A stretch of 48,687 nucleotides of DNA from Hydrogenibacillus schlegelii. Lineage in GTDB: Bacteria > Bacillota > Bacilli > Thermicanales > DSM-22653. Position 1 is the stretch's first letter. Each line of letters opens with the position of its first letter. Made by a program: the position numbers and the translations under genes. Location: assembly GCF_001653195.1 (NCBI RefSeq), contig NZ_JXBB01000009.1, positions 1 through 48,687 on the forward strand, in the 5' to 3' direction. Below the pieces are notes generated by a model. It saw nothing but the letters and a program-made list of their open reading frames with translations, had not been told where the DNA came from and did no database searches. Below, piece after piece: positions 1 through 8,329 of the stretch.

Positions 1-77
1 TGAGCCATCCGGTATCCCTCCTGGTGAAGTGGTTTCTTCTCCGTCTCACATTCTACCAAAGAGGGCCGGATGGCTCA
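1..77 (+). repeat. Long inverted repeat (hairpin) at the window edge
   Basis: Bases 1-12 (TGAGCCATCCGG) are the exact reverse complement of 66-77, and 16-20 (CCCTC) pairs with 61-65 (GAGGG). This gives a 17-bp stem with a 3-nt bulge and a loop of about 40 nt. A short T run (TTTT) follows at 77-81, so it could be the terminator of a gene to the left. The loop is long for a classical intrinsic terminator, so a mobile-element end or a contig-edge artefact is also possible. Confidence 0.5.
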
Positions 78-170
78 TTTTATGTTACCTGGACCATCCG
101 TTTTTACACATGATACCGGACACGACTAGCCCCGCAAAGGATTTATGTTCGCGAAGAAGTATTAAAAAGA

Positions 171-707
171 TTGAATTTGGCCGCCGACTTCCTTCCGGAA
201 GGATATGGCCTCATGGTATACGACGGCTGGCGCAGTTTTGAGTTTCAGCATGAGCTTTACGAATTTTATAAGAAAATTCTCGCGGCGCACCAAGATCTCC
301 AGCGTCATGACGTCAATCTCGAGCAATGGCTGCAACGATTTGTTGCCCCGCCGATTCGCGATCCCGATGATCCTCCGCCGCATACCACCGGCGGAGCGGT
401 GGACGTCACGCTCATCTTTGCCGGCGCCGAAGTGGAGATGGGAACCTCGTTCGATGATTTTACCGCAGAATCTGCCACCGACTGGTACGAACAAAAATCA
501 TCCCTGACCCCTCACGAACGACTGATCGCCGAACATCGGAAAATTTTACGTTCGGCGATGGAAAAAGCGGGGTTTGTCAACTATCCCCTCGAATGGTGGC
601 ACTTTGATTTCGGGAATCTTTCCTGGGCCAAACGCCTCGGCAGAGAACCGCTATACGGAGCCATCTGGAATGAAAAGGAGGCATTTGGGGATGTCAAGGA
701 AAATTAA
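171..707 (+). CDS. D-Ala-D-Ala dipeptidase, VanX/DdpX-like (peptidase M15), 5' end damaged
   Basis: A zinc D,D-dipeptidase that would hydrolyse D-alanyl-D-alanine to two D-alanines. Seen in the 178-residue frame from TTG 171: the zinc motif HTTGGAVD (His71, Asp78), a catalytic EWWHF (Glu141, His144) and VYDGWR near residue 17. The TTG at 171 is probably not the true start. The same frame is open upstream to 114 and encodes YVREEVLKRL, which belongs to the family core, but an in-frame TGA at 111-113 closes it and no good start codon follows. Frame 2 upstream reads MIPDTTSPAKD, and skipping one T in the GATTTAT around 143-148 would join it to YVREEV, so a one-base insertion is likely. The 3' end overlaps the binding-protein gene by 17 nt, which suggests translational coupling. 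The family call is firm; whether the gene works is unsure. Confidence 0.75.
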   Translation: MNLAADFLPEGYGLMVYDGWRSFEFQHELYEFYKKILAAHQDLQRHDVNLEQWLQRFVAPPIRDPDDPPPHTTGGAVDVTLIFAGAEVEMGTSFDDFTAESATDWYEQKSSLTPHERLIAEHRKILRSAMEKAGFVNYPLEWWHFDFGNLSWAKRLGREPLYGAIWNEKEAFGDVKEN

Positions 708-2313
708 ACCGTTTATTTTTGCGTTTTTGATGCTCGGCTCGTTCGCATGGCTTTCAGCATGCGGGCAAAACCAGACCAGCCAGACGCCGAATGCGAATCA
801 AGCGAACGACCAGTCTCCGGGCAATCCGACCTTGCGGATTCCAGCAAACAAACTGATCGTCGCCATCAATGCCGAACAGGCGACGCTCGATCCAGGGGTA
901 ACGATGGACAACAGTGCCTGGAAAATCACATATCCGGCATACGAGCGCCTCGTCGCCTATGATGGGGCAACCACAGAAATCAAACCTTCCCTCGCCAAAA
1001 CGTGGAGCGTCTCGGAAGACGGAAAAACGTGGACCTTTCAACTGGAAGAGGGGCATCGATTCAGCGACGGAACTCCGGTTGACGCGGAGGCGGTGAAGTT
1101 TTCCTTCGAGCGGACGCTGAAGCTCGGAAAAGGTCCGGCCGAGCTGTTCGGTGTCATCCAGCAAATCCAGGTTGTTGACCCTTACACCGTTCAGTTTACC
1201 CTGAAAAAAAACTTCCCTCCCTTTCTCTCTACCCTGGCGACCAACTATGCCAGCATTGTAAATCCGAAAGTCATGGAACATGAAAAAGACGGCGACTTGG
1301 CGCAAGGCTACCTCTCCGGCCACACCGCCGGAAGCGGTCCTTACATGCTGAGCGAATGGCGCAAGGGAGAGTACTACAAACTCGAAAAAAACCCCCACCA
1401 TCCCAATCGCGACCAGATCGCGTTCGATACGGTCCTCTTTAAGATCGTTCCCGATGCCGCCGCCCAACGTTTACAACTCGAAAAAGGCGAAATCGACATC
1501 GCCGAAGGCATCCCCATCGAGCAGATCGACAACCTTGACGCTTCGCAGGTCACGGTGGTCCGCGAACCGAGCCTTTTGGTCGATTACGTCTATATCAACA
1601 CGAGCCGCGGAAATCCGGCATTGAAAGATGTTCGGGTGCGCCAAGCCTTGAGCTACGCCGTCGACTATCCGTCGATCATCGACGTCGTTCAACAAGGGAA
1701 CGCCACCCAGATGCGGGGTCCCATCCCCAAAGGGCTCTGGGGTCATGATCCTTCGGCCATGCAATACACGTACGACCCCGAAAAAGCCAGGCAGCTGCTG
1801 CAAGAAGCCGGCGTGCACGGTTTGAAATTGACGCTCTTGTACTCCGACAACAAACCGTGGTGGGAGACCGAAGCGATCACCCTCCAAGCGTTGTTCCAGG
1901 CCGTCGGCGTCGAGGTCGAACTCAAGAAAGTGGCCTATGCGACCATGCGTGAAATGCTTGATCGCGGTGAATTCGATTTGAGCCTCGGCGTCTGGAGCCC
2001 GGATTTCGGCGATCCGTACATGTTCATGAATTACTGGTTTGACTCAAACAATTTCGGTCTCGCTGGAAACCGGGCCTTCTATAAGAACGATCGAGTGAAC
2101 GAACTGATCCGAAAAGCCGCCACGATCAACGATCAAGCCGAGCGAGAACGGCTGTATCGGGAAGCCCAGAAGATCGTCATCGAAGAAGCTCCATATATTT
2201 ACCTCTACCAGAAAGATTTCGTTCTTCCGATGCGGAAAGAAATCCAAGGATTTGTTTACAACCCGATGCTCGAAGGAATTTATAACCTGGAATCTATGAA
2301 AAAGCCGAATTAA
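691..2313 (+). CDS. Dipeptide ABC transporter substrate-binding lipoprotein (DppA/OppA family, SBP_bac_5)
   Basis: The extracytoplasmic receptor that captures (di)peptides for the DppBCDF importer; 540 residues, usual for the family. The ATG at 691 was chosen because AAAGGAG lies at 674-680 and because it gives a lipoprotein signal peptide: a basic start, a hydrophobic core and the lipobox LSAC with the lipidated Cys at residue 24. The mature part begins with the family pattern of an early 'A.LDP' segment (QATLDPGVTMDN) and contains SDGTPVDAEAVKFS and the C-terminal MREMLDRGEFDLSLGVW region. It overlaps the dipeptidase gene and is followed after 26 nt by the permease gene. Base composition is near 50-55% GC, lower than in the right part of the window. 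Specificity for D-Ala-D-Ala or murein peptides is inferred from the neighbouring dipeptidase and DadA. Confidence 0.93.
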   Translation: MSRKIKPFIFAFLMLGSFAWLSACGQNQTSQTPNANQANDQSPGNPTLRIPANKLIVAINAEQATLDPGVTMDNSAWKITYPAYERLVAYDGATTEIKPSLAKTWSVSEDGKTWTFQLEEGHRFSDGTPVDAEAVKFSFERTLKLGKGPAELFGVIQQIQVVDPYTVQFTLKKNFPPFLSTLATNYASIVNPKVMEHEKDGDLAQGYLSGHTAGSGPYMLSEWRKGEYYKLEKNPHHPNRDQIAFDTVLFKIVPDAAAQRLQLEKGEIDIAEGIPIEQIDNLDASQVTVVREPSLLVDYVYINTSRGNPALKDVRVRQALSYAVDYPSIIDVVQQGNATQMRGPIPKGLWGHDPSAMQYTYDPEKARQLLQEAGVHGLKLTLLYSDNKPWWETEAITLQALFQAVGVEVELKKVAYATMREMLDRGEFDLSLGVWSPDFGDPYMFMNYWFDSNNFGLAGNRAFYKNDRVNELIRKAATINDQAERERLYREAQKIVIEEAPYIYLYQKDFVLPMRKEIQGFVYNPMLEGIYNLESMKKPN

Positions 2314-2339
2314 AGGTGCCTCGCCGTGGAGGTTTGGCG

Positions 2340-3341
2340 ATGAAAGTGTTGGTCTCCCGCCTTTTCTTTCTCGTCTTCGTCGTGTTGGGGGTCACCTTTG
2401 TCACCTTCATCATCTCCCATTTGATTCCAGGCGACCCCGCCCAAATGATCGCCGGGCAGCGAGCCTCACCCGAAGTCTATGCAAAAATTCGCGCTCAGTT
2501 GGGCCTGGATCGCCCGATCTGGGCCCAGTACCTTCTTTTTTTGCAGGGATTACTGCAGGGAGATCTTGGAACCTCGATTCGAACGCAGCAACCGGTGCTC
2601 GACGACCTGCGCCACTACTTTCCGGCCACTTTGGAGCTGGTGCTGTTTGCCTTTCTTTTGGCGCTCTTCGTCGGGATTCCGCTGGGGGTCTATGCGGCCG
2701 CTCGCAAAGACACGGTGATCGATGCCCTGATCCGCTTGCTGGCCGTCTCCGGAATCTCGATCCCTGTTTTCTGGTACGGCTTGGTCCTTATCCTTATTTT
2801 TTACGGCAAATTAGACTTGCTTCCTTCCGGAGGAAGAATCGATCCGTCGATTTCACCGCCGGCGACGATCACGGGATTGTACGTGATCGATAGCCTCCTG
2901 GAAGGAAATTGGGCAGCCTTCAAAAGTTCGCTGGCACACCTTGTTTTGCCGGGGATTACCCTTGCCTTTGCGCAGTTGGCCTTGATCGTAAAGCAGACCC
3001 GGGCGGCCATGATCGAAGTATTGCGGCAAGATTATATCCGTACCGCAAGGTCCCTCGGCATCCCGAGCCGAAAAATTTACTTTCGGTATGCCCTCAAAAA
3101 TGCCCTCATCCCCACGACGACGGTCGTCGGCTTGGCGATCGGGGCTTTGCTCGCAGGAGCGGTGGTCACCGAGACCATCTTCAGTTGGCCGGGAATGGGA
3201 AAATATGTCGTGGAAGCGATCGGATATCTGGATTTTCCGGCCATCATGGGCTTCACGCTCATCGTGTCCGTCGGCTACGTGATCCTCAACTTTCTTGTCG
3301 ATTGGATCTATACCCTGTTGGATCCTCAGATTCGCCTCTAA
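2340..3341 (+). CDS. dppB: Dipeptide ABC transporter permease DppB
   Basis: Inner-membrane channel subunit of the dipeptide importer (BPD_transp_1 family), 333 residues. ATG 2340 has GGAGG at 2328-2332; a GTG at 2316 would add eight residues but has no spacing to a ribosome site. Six membrane segments are visible, starting with LFFLVFVVLGVTFVTFII. DppB hallmarks include the N-terminal HLIPGDPA and LGLDRPIWAQY, the EAA loop near residue 230 (DYIRTARSLGIPSRKI), and the C-terminal FSWPGMGKYVVEAI and LLDPQIRL. It lies between the binding protein and DppC on one transcript and pairs with DppC to form the pore. Confidence 0.95.
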   Translation: MKVLVSRLFFLVFVVLGVTFVTFIISHLIPGDPAQMIAGQRASPEVYAKIRAQLGLDRPIWAQYLLFLQGLLQGDLGTSIRTQQPVLDDLRHYFPATLELVLFAFLLALFVGIPLGVYAAARKDTVIDALIRLLAVSGISIPVFWYGLVLILIFYGKLDLLPSGGRIDPSISPPATITGLYVIDSLLEGNWAAFKSSLAHLVLPGITLAFAQLALIVKQTRAAMIEVLRQDYIRTARSLGIPSRKIYFRYALKNALIPTTTVVGLAIGALLAGAVVTETIFSWPGMGKYVVEAIGYLDFPAIMGFTLIVSVGYVILNFLVDWIYTLLDPQIRL

Positions 3342-3377
3342 GTCGGGAGAAACCACCTCCAAACAGGAGGAGAAGCG

Positions 3378-4238
3378 ATGGAGGCAACGCACGAACGGGC
3401 TTTTTCTTTTCTTGTCGATCGGGTGTGGCAGCATCGACTGATCCGATGGGGTCTCGTCCTATTGTCGCTCATGGGGATCGGGTTTCTCATCGTTCCCCTC
3501 CTTTCTCCCCATCCGCCCGATCAAATCTCCCCCAAAGAACGATTTTCGCCGCCTTCGTCGGAACACTGGTTTGGCACCGATGAGGTTGGGCGGGACCTCT
3601 TTGTCCGGGTATTTGCGGGAGGACGCCTTTCTTTGACCGCCGGCGCTTCGGTCGTCCTTTTGAGCGGCGGAATCGGGCTGTTCTTTGGCGTATTGATCGG
3701 CTACTTTGGCGGTTGGTTGGACCGCGTGATGATGCGCGTGGTGGACATCATGCTGGCCTTTCCGCCGCTTATTTTGGCCCTCGCCCTTTCGGCGGCCCTC
3801 GGGCCCGGATTGTTCAACGCTGTTTTGGCCATCGTCATCATCAAAATTCCCGTTTACCTTCGTCTCGCGCGCGCCGAAGTTCTGCGCTTACGAGAAAGTC
3901 TCTTCGTGCTGGCGGCCGTGACGTTTGGCAACCCGCCCTTTCGCATCATTTTCCGCCACGTTCTGCCCAATGCGGTGACGCCGATTTTCGTTCAAATGAC
4001 CGTTGACATTGGAGAAGCCATCCTCCTGATCTCCACGCTCGGATTTCTCGGTCTTGGCGCCAAGCCGCCCAGCCCGGAGTGGGGAGCGATGATCAGTCAA
4101 GGCTGGAAACATCTAATGGATCACTGGTGAATTCCGACGTTTCCCGGTTTGTTTTTGTTCTTGTCGGTGACAGCGTTGAACTTGATCGGAGATGGGCTGC
4201 AAGATATCCTGGACCCCAAAGCACGGACCGATCCATGA
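3378..4238 (+). CDS. dppC: Dipeptide ABC transporter permease DppC, interrupted by an in-frame TGA at 4128-4130
   Basis: The second channel subunit of the importer. ATG 3378 follows AGGAGG at 3365-3370. The open frame stops at TGA 4128-4130 after 250 residues, ending GWKHLMDHW. Without changing frame, translation past the TGA continues IPTFPGLFLFLSVTALNLIGDGLQDILDP to a TGA at 4236-4238. That is the standard DppC C-terminus (last membrane segment plus GDGL.D.LDP), giving 286 residues. Family members normally have Trp (TGG) at the position of the TGA, as in HWWIPTFPGL. Upstream hallmarks are intact: HWFGTDEVGRD, the EAA loop near residue 180 and GFLGLGAKPPSPEWG. Possible explanations are a TGG-to-TGA mutation, a sequencing error or read-through as Trp. 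An annotation pipeline may end the gene at 4130. Confidence 0.85.
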
Positions 4239-4253
4239 AGGAGCGTCTGTCCC

Positions 4254-4799
4254 TTGCTCGATCGAGTCAAACTCCGTGAAATCCGGTTGCAAAAGAAAAT
4301 GACCTTGAGGCAGGTGGCCGAGCGGTCCGGCCTTAGCCCAAGCCTCATCTCAAAGATTGAACGGGGCGAAGTCGACCCGACGGTGACCACGTTCTGGAAG
4401 CTCTGCAATGCCCTGGAAGTTCCGGCAACGCTTCTCTTGGTCGACCCTATGACGCGACAGCAGCACATTGTCCGGGCCCAGGAAAGACGATCTTTCGTGT
4501 TCAAGGAAAAAAGATCGGAATATATTCCCATTCACGCCTCGTTCGATGAAAGGGTCGAAATCATCGAAGTGCGTATGGAGCCGGGGGAGTCGATCGACCG
4601 CGAGTTGATCACCCACGAGGGTGAAGAAATAGGATATGTTTTGCAAGGAGAATTGAGCGTCGTCTTTCCGGATCGAGAAGAACGCCTGTATCCCGGCGAC
4701 AGCATCCGGTTCATCAGCTCGACTCCGCATCGGTACGCGAACCCCGGAACTGACGTCAGTATATCGCTTTGGGTGATGATCAAACGCAAAATGCCCTAA
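4254..4799 (+). CDS. XRE-family transcriptional regulator with C-terminal cupin domain
   Basis: A DNA-binding regulator of the PuuR/cupin type, 181 residues. The N-terminal helix-turn-helix spans about residues 5-60 (RQVAERSGLSPSLISKIERG). A cupin fold spans about residues 100-175, with GEEIGYVLQGELSV and the PGDSIRF.SSTPHRYAN strand pair that normally forms a ligand pocket. TTG 4254 was chosen because AAGGAG lies at 4238-4243, overlapping the end of dppC. It sits inside the dipeptide operon between permease and oxidase genes, so it probably controls this operon in response to an amino acid or amine; that role is inferred. Its GC content resembles the genes before it rather than those after it. 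Confidence 0.9.
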   Translation: MLDRVKLREIRLQKKMTLRQVAERSGLSPSLISKIERGEVDPTVTTFWKLCNALEVPATLLLVDPMTRQQHIVRAQERRSFVFKEKRSEYIPIHASFDERVEIIEVRMEPGESIDRELITHEGEEIGYVLQGELSVVFPDREERLYPGDSIRFISSTPHRYANPGTDVSISLWVMIKRKMP

Positions 4800-4819
4800 G
4801 GAACATCTGAGGAGGAGCG

Positions 4820-6076
4820 ATGGTGATCACGAGGAACGGCCAACCCCGCCGCGTCGTCGTCGTCGGCGCCGGCATGGTCGGGCTTTCGACCGCCTGGTTT
4901 CTCCTGGAGCGGGGCGTCGACGTCACGGTCCTCGAAAGCCGGCATGTCGCCGCCGGAGCTTCATGGGGCAATGCCGGCTGGCTGACGCCGGGCCTTACGG
5001 CCCCGCTTCCGCATCCGTCGGTGTTACGGTTCGGGCTTCGGGCCCTCTTTCGTCCGGACTCGCCCCTTTACGTGCCGATCCGGCCGAGCTTAAGCCTGTT
5101 TCGCTTTTTGCTCGGCTTTGCCCGCCACAGCACCCATGCCCGCTGGGCGGCGGGGGTCCGGGCTTTCGCCCCGATGATCCGCCGGGCCTACGCGGCTTAC
5201 GGCGCGCTGGCCGAAAGCATCAGCGAACCGGTGGTCGACGCCGAGCCGTTTTTGGCCGGGTTCCGGACGACGGAGGAAGCCCAAGAGCTCATCGATGAAC
5301 TCGAATCCCTCCGGAAAGAAGGAATCGAAGTCGAGTATGAACGCCTCACCGGTGAAGATGCCCGACGCCTGGAGCCCGCCCTGTCGAGCCGGGTCCGCGC
5401 CGCCGTGCGCCTGGATGGGCAGCGGTTCATCCACCCGGGCCGTTACCTAGACGCCCTGGCCCGCTCGGTCCGTGATCGGGGAGGAGACATTCGGGAAGGC
5501 ACGGCGGCTCGCGAAGTGGTCGATGAAAACGCGCAGGCGACCGTGGTGCTCGAAAACGGCGAGCGCCTGACGGCAGACGCCGTCGTCATCGCCACCGGCG
5601 CCGATCTTTCCCGGTTGGCCAAACGATTCGGTGTCCGCACCTTCGTGCAAGCCGGACGGGGCTACAGTTTCAGCATCCCGATCAAACGTCTTCCTGCCGG
5701 ACCCGTTTATTTTCCCGTCCAGCGGGTGGCCTGTACGCCGCTGGGGGACCGGCTTCGGGTCGCCGGAATGATGGAATTCCGTCGCCCCGAAGAACCGCTC
5801 GATCCGCGCCGGATCGACGCGATCATCCGGGCCGTCGCGCCGCTCCTGGAAGGAGCGGACTTTGCCGATCGCCGCGATGAATGGGTGGGATCGCGTCCTT
5901 GCACGGCGGACGGGTTGCCGCTCATCGGCCGCACGGCCTCGCCGCGCGTGTTCGTGGCAGGCGGACATTGCATGTGGGGCATTTTCCTCGGACCGGTGAC
6001 CGGAAAGCTCGTGACCGAAGCGGTGACGACGGGGAACATCCCGGCGGAACTTCGACCGTTCGACCCGCTGCGTTAG
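4820..6076 (+). CDS. FAD-dependent D-amino-acid dehydrogenase, DadA-like
   Basis: A flavoprotein of the DAO/DadA family, 418 residues, expected to oxidise D-amino acids (D-alanine to pyruvate plus ammonia) with electrons passing to the respiratory chain. ATG 4820 follows GGAGGAG at 4811-4817. The FAD-binding GAGMVG lies at residues 16-21 and is followed by the acidic strand end VTVLE. The WGNAGWLTPG motif near residue 50 is typical of DadA. The C-terminal FAD contact region reads SRPCTADGLPLIGRT, then GHCMWGIFLGPVTGKLV. It lies between the regulator and the ATPase genes of the peptide importer, which suggests that D-alanine released by the dipeptidase is its substrate (inference). From this gene onward GC content rises sharply. 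Confidence 0.88.
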   Translation: MVITRNGQPRRVVVVGAGMVGLSTAWFLLERGVDVTVLESRHVAAGASWGNAGWLTPGLTAPLPHPSVLRFGLRALFRPDSPLYVPIRPSLSLFRFLLGFARHSTHARWAAGVRAFAPMIRRAYAAYGALAESISEPVVDAEPFLAGFRTTEEAQELIDELESLRKEGIEVEYERLTGEDARRLEPALSSRVRAAVRLDGQRFIHPGRYLDALARSVRDRGGDIREGTAAREVVDENAQATVVLENGERLTADAVVIATGADLSRLAKRFGVRTFVQAGRGYSFSIPIKRLPAGPVYFPVQRVACTPLGDRLRVAGMMEFRRPEEPLDPRRIDAIIRAVAPLLEGADFADRRDEWVGSRPCTADGLPLIGRTASPRVFVAGGHCMWGIFLGPVTGKLVTEAVTTGNIPAELRPFDPLR

Positions 6077-6154
6077 CGGGCGGGCATCGGGGCGCCCGCC
6101 GCATCCGCCCGATCGCCCAAGGCGGACCGAACCGATCCACGGAGGAGGGGGACG

Positions 6155-7165
6155 ATGGAGCCGCTTCTTTCGGTGCGCAACTTGACCACGATGTTTACGA
6201 GCGGTCGCCGGGCGGCCCGGGCCGTCGACGGCGTCGATCTCGACATCTTCTCCGGGGAGACGCTCGCCCTCGTCGGCGAGTCGGGGAGCGGCAAAAGCGT
6301 CACGTCCCTTTCGATTCTTCGCCTCATCCCGGACCCGCCGGGGAAAATCGTCGCAGGCGAAATCCGGTTTGAAGGGCGCGACCTCCTTTCGCTCAGCGAG
6401 CGCGAGATGAACCGCATCCGCGGACGCCGCATCGCCATGATCTTCCAGGAACCGATGACGGCCTTAAACCCCGTTTTTACCATCGGCGAGCAGCTGGTCG
6501 AGGCCGTCCGCGTGCACCGGAGCATGAGGCGTTCCGAAGCCGAGCGGCTGGCGGCGACGTGGCTCGAACGGGTCGGCATCGGCCGGCCGGAGGCGATGCT
6601 TCGCGCCTATCCGCACCAGCTTTCCGGCGGCCAGCGCCAGCGCGTGATGATCGCCATGGCGATGATCAACGAACCGGCCCTCCTCATCGCCGACGAGCCG
6701 ACGACGGCCCTCGACGTGACCATTCAGGCCCAGATCCTCGACCTCATGCGCGAGCTCAAACGCCGAACGAACACGGCGCTCCTTCTCATCACGCACGACC
6801 TCGGCGTCGTCGCCGAGATGGCCGATCGGGTGGCCGTCATGTACGCCGGCCAGATCGTGGAAGAAGCGCCGGCAGAACGCCTCTTCGACGATCCCCGGCA
6901 CCCCTACACCCGAGGGCTCATCCGCTCCATGCCGCGCCTCGACGACGACCGGCCCCGCCTCGAGCCGATCCCCGGCACCGTTCCGCCGGCGCACGCCTTT
7001 CCCCCCGGCTGCCGGTTTGCTCCCCGCTGCCCCTTCCGGACCGAAGCGTGCGCGGCGATGCCGGCGCTTCGACCGTTCGGCCGGCCGGAGGACGGCCACC
7101 GGGTCCGCTGCCACCTCGCCGAGACGCTGCCCGTCGAACCGGCGGCGGCCGCCTCAAACGGATGA
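6155..7165 (+). CDS. dppD: Dipeptide ABC transporter ATP-binding protein DppD
   Basis: The first ATPase of the importer, 336 residues. ATG 6155 has GGAGG at 6142-6146. Walker A GESGSGKS is at residues 41-48, the signature LSGGQRQR near 157, Walker [13 protein letters not shown] near 178 and the switch His in LITHD near 212. The C-terminal oligopeptide_HPY region carries the cysteine-rich [14 protein letters not shown] cluster; in this family four cysteines can bind an iron-sulfur cluster. It follows the DadA-like gene by 78 nt and forms a heterodimer with DppF. Confidence 0.95.
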   Translation: MEPLLSVRNLTTMFTSGRRAARAVDGVDLDIFSGETLALVGESGSGKSVTSLSILRLIPDPPGKIVAGEIRFEGRDLLSLSEREMNRIRGRRIAMIFQEPMTALNPVFTIGEQLVEAVRVHRSMRRSEAERLAATWLERVGIGRPEAMLRAYPHQLSGGQRQRVMIAMAMINEPALLIADEPTTALDVTIQAQILDLMRELKRRTNTALLLITHDLGVVAEMADRVAVMYAGQIVEEAPAERLFDDPRHPYTRGLIRSMPRLDDDRPRLEPIPGTVPPAHAFPPGCRFAPRCPFRTEACAAMPALRPFGRPEDGHRVRCHLAETLPVEPAAAASNG

Positions 7166-7294
7166 ACCGGCCCGGTGCGACCGCCGCTTCGGCATCGGCG
7201 GCGCTTTCCCAAGATGCTTCGAAACGACGCGTTCCCACATGCCTCGAAAGCGCGTTCCCCAAATCCCTCGATGGAGAAAAGGAGGAAGCCGGCC

Positions 7295-8329
7295 ATGCCT
7301 CATCCCCTGCCGGCGGCCGTCGTCGCGGAGAAAAATGCCGCTTCACCGCTCCTTGAAGTCGAAAACGTAAAAAAATATTTCCCGATCCGAGGCGGCCTCT
7401 TCCGCCGCCCCGCCGGCGCCATCCGGGCCGTCGACGGCGTGAGCTTCACCTTGCGCGCCGGAGAGACGTTCGGCCTCGTCGGCGAATCCGGTTCCGGCAA
7501 ATCGACGCTCGGCCGTCTGATCGTCCGCCTGCACGATCCGACGGACGGCACCATCCGCTTCCGCGGGGCCGACATCGGTCGTCTGAAGCCGGCCCAGTTC
7601 CGGCCGTACCGGAAGCACATCCAGATGATCTTTCAGGACCCCTACGCCTCCCTCAATCCCCGGATGACCGTCGGCGCCCTCATCGAAGAGCCGCTGATGC
7701 TGCACACCGACCTCGGAAAAAAGGAGCGGCGGGACGAAGTCCGCCGCCTGCTTGCGATCGTCGGCCTTCCGCCGGATGCCGCGAACCGCTATCCGCATGA
7801 ATTTTCCGGCGGCCAGCGGCAGCGGATCGGCATCGCCCGGGCCATCTCGATCCGCCCGAGCCTCGTCATCGCCGACGAGCCGGTCTCCGCCCTCGACGTG
7901 TCGATCCAGGCGCAGATCATCAATCTGATGATGGATCTGCAGGAAGCGTTCGGGCTGACGTACCTCTTTATCGCCCACGATCTCAGCGTCGTCAAACACA
8001 TCTCCGACCGCGTCGGCGTGCTTTATCTCGGCCATCTCGTCGAATTGGCCGACAAAAAAAGCCTGTTCACTGACCCGCTTCACCCGTACACCCAGGCGCT
8101 TCTCGCGGCGGTTCCGGTGCCGGACCCGAAGCGAAGGCGGGAGCGGATCCTCCTCAGCGGCGAGATTCCAAGCGCCGTCCGGCCGCCGTCCGGCTGCGTC
8201 TTTCACCCCCGCTGTCCGAAGGCGATGGACGTCTGCCGGAGCGTTCGGCCGCCCCTTCGGGAGGTCGGCCCCGGCCACGCGGTCGCCTGTCATTTATTGG
8301 ACGTCCAAAGAGCCTCCAACACCGCCTGA
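7295..8329 (+). CDS. dppF: Dipeptide ABC transporter ATP-binding protein DppF
   Basis: The second ATPase of the importer, 344 residues. ATG 7295 was chosen over earlier in-frame starts because AAGGAGG lies at 7279-7285 and because family homology begins at LLEVENVKKYFPIR. Walker A GESGSGKS is at 63-70; [27 protein letters not shown] and FIAHDLSVV follow. The C-terminus has the usual CVFHPRCPKAMDVC cysteine motif. The last 40 nt overlap, tail to tail, the 3' end of the glycoside phosphorylase gene on the other strand, so no separate terminator fits between them. Confidence 0.94.
   Translation: MPHPLPAAVVAEKNAASPLLEVENVKKYFPIRGGLFRRPAGAIRAVDGVSFTLRAGETFGLVGESGSGKSTLGRLIVRLHDPTDGTIRFRGADIGRLKPAQFRPYRKHIQMIFQDPYASLNPRMTVGALIEEPLMLHTDLGKKERRDEVRRLLAIVGLPPDAANRYPHEFSGGQRQRIGIARAISIRPSLVIADEPVSALDVSIQAQIINLMMDLQEAFGLTYLFIAHDLSVVKHISDRVGVLYLGHLVELADKKSLFTDPLHPYTQALLAAVPVPDPKRRRERILLSGEIPSAVRPPSGCVFHPRCPKAMDVCRSVRPPLREVGPGHAVACHLLDVQRASNTA

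Noticed and set aside
4128-4130. Selenocysteine at the dppC TGA
   Set aside because: The position is a conserved Trp in the family, no selenoprotein function is known for DppC, and no SECIS-like hairpin is evident directly downstream.
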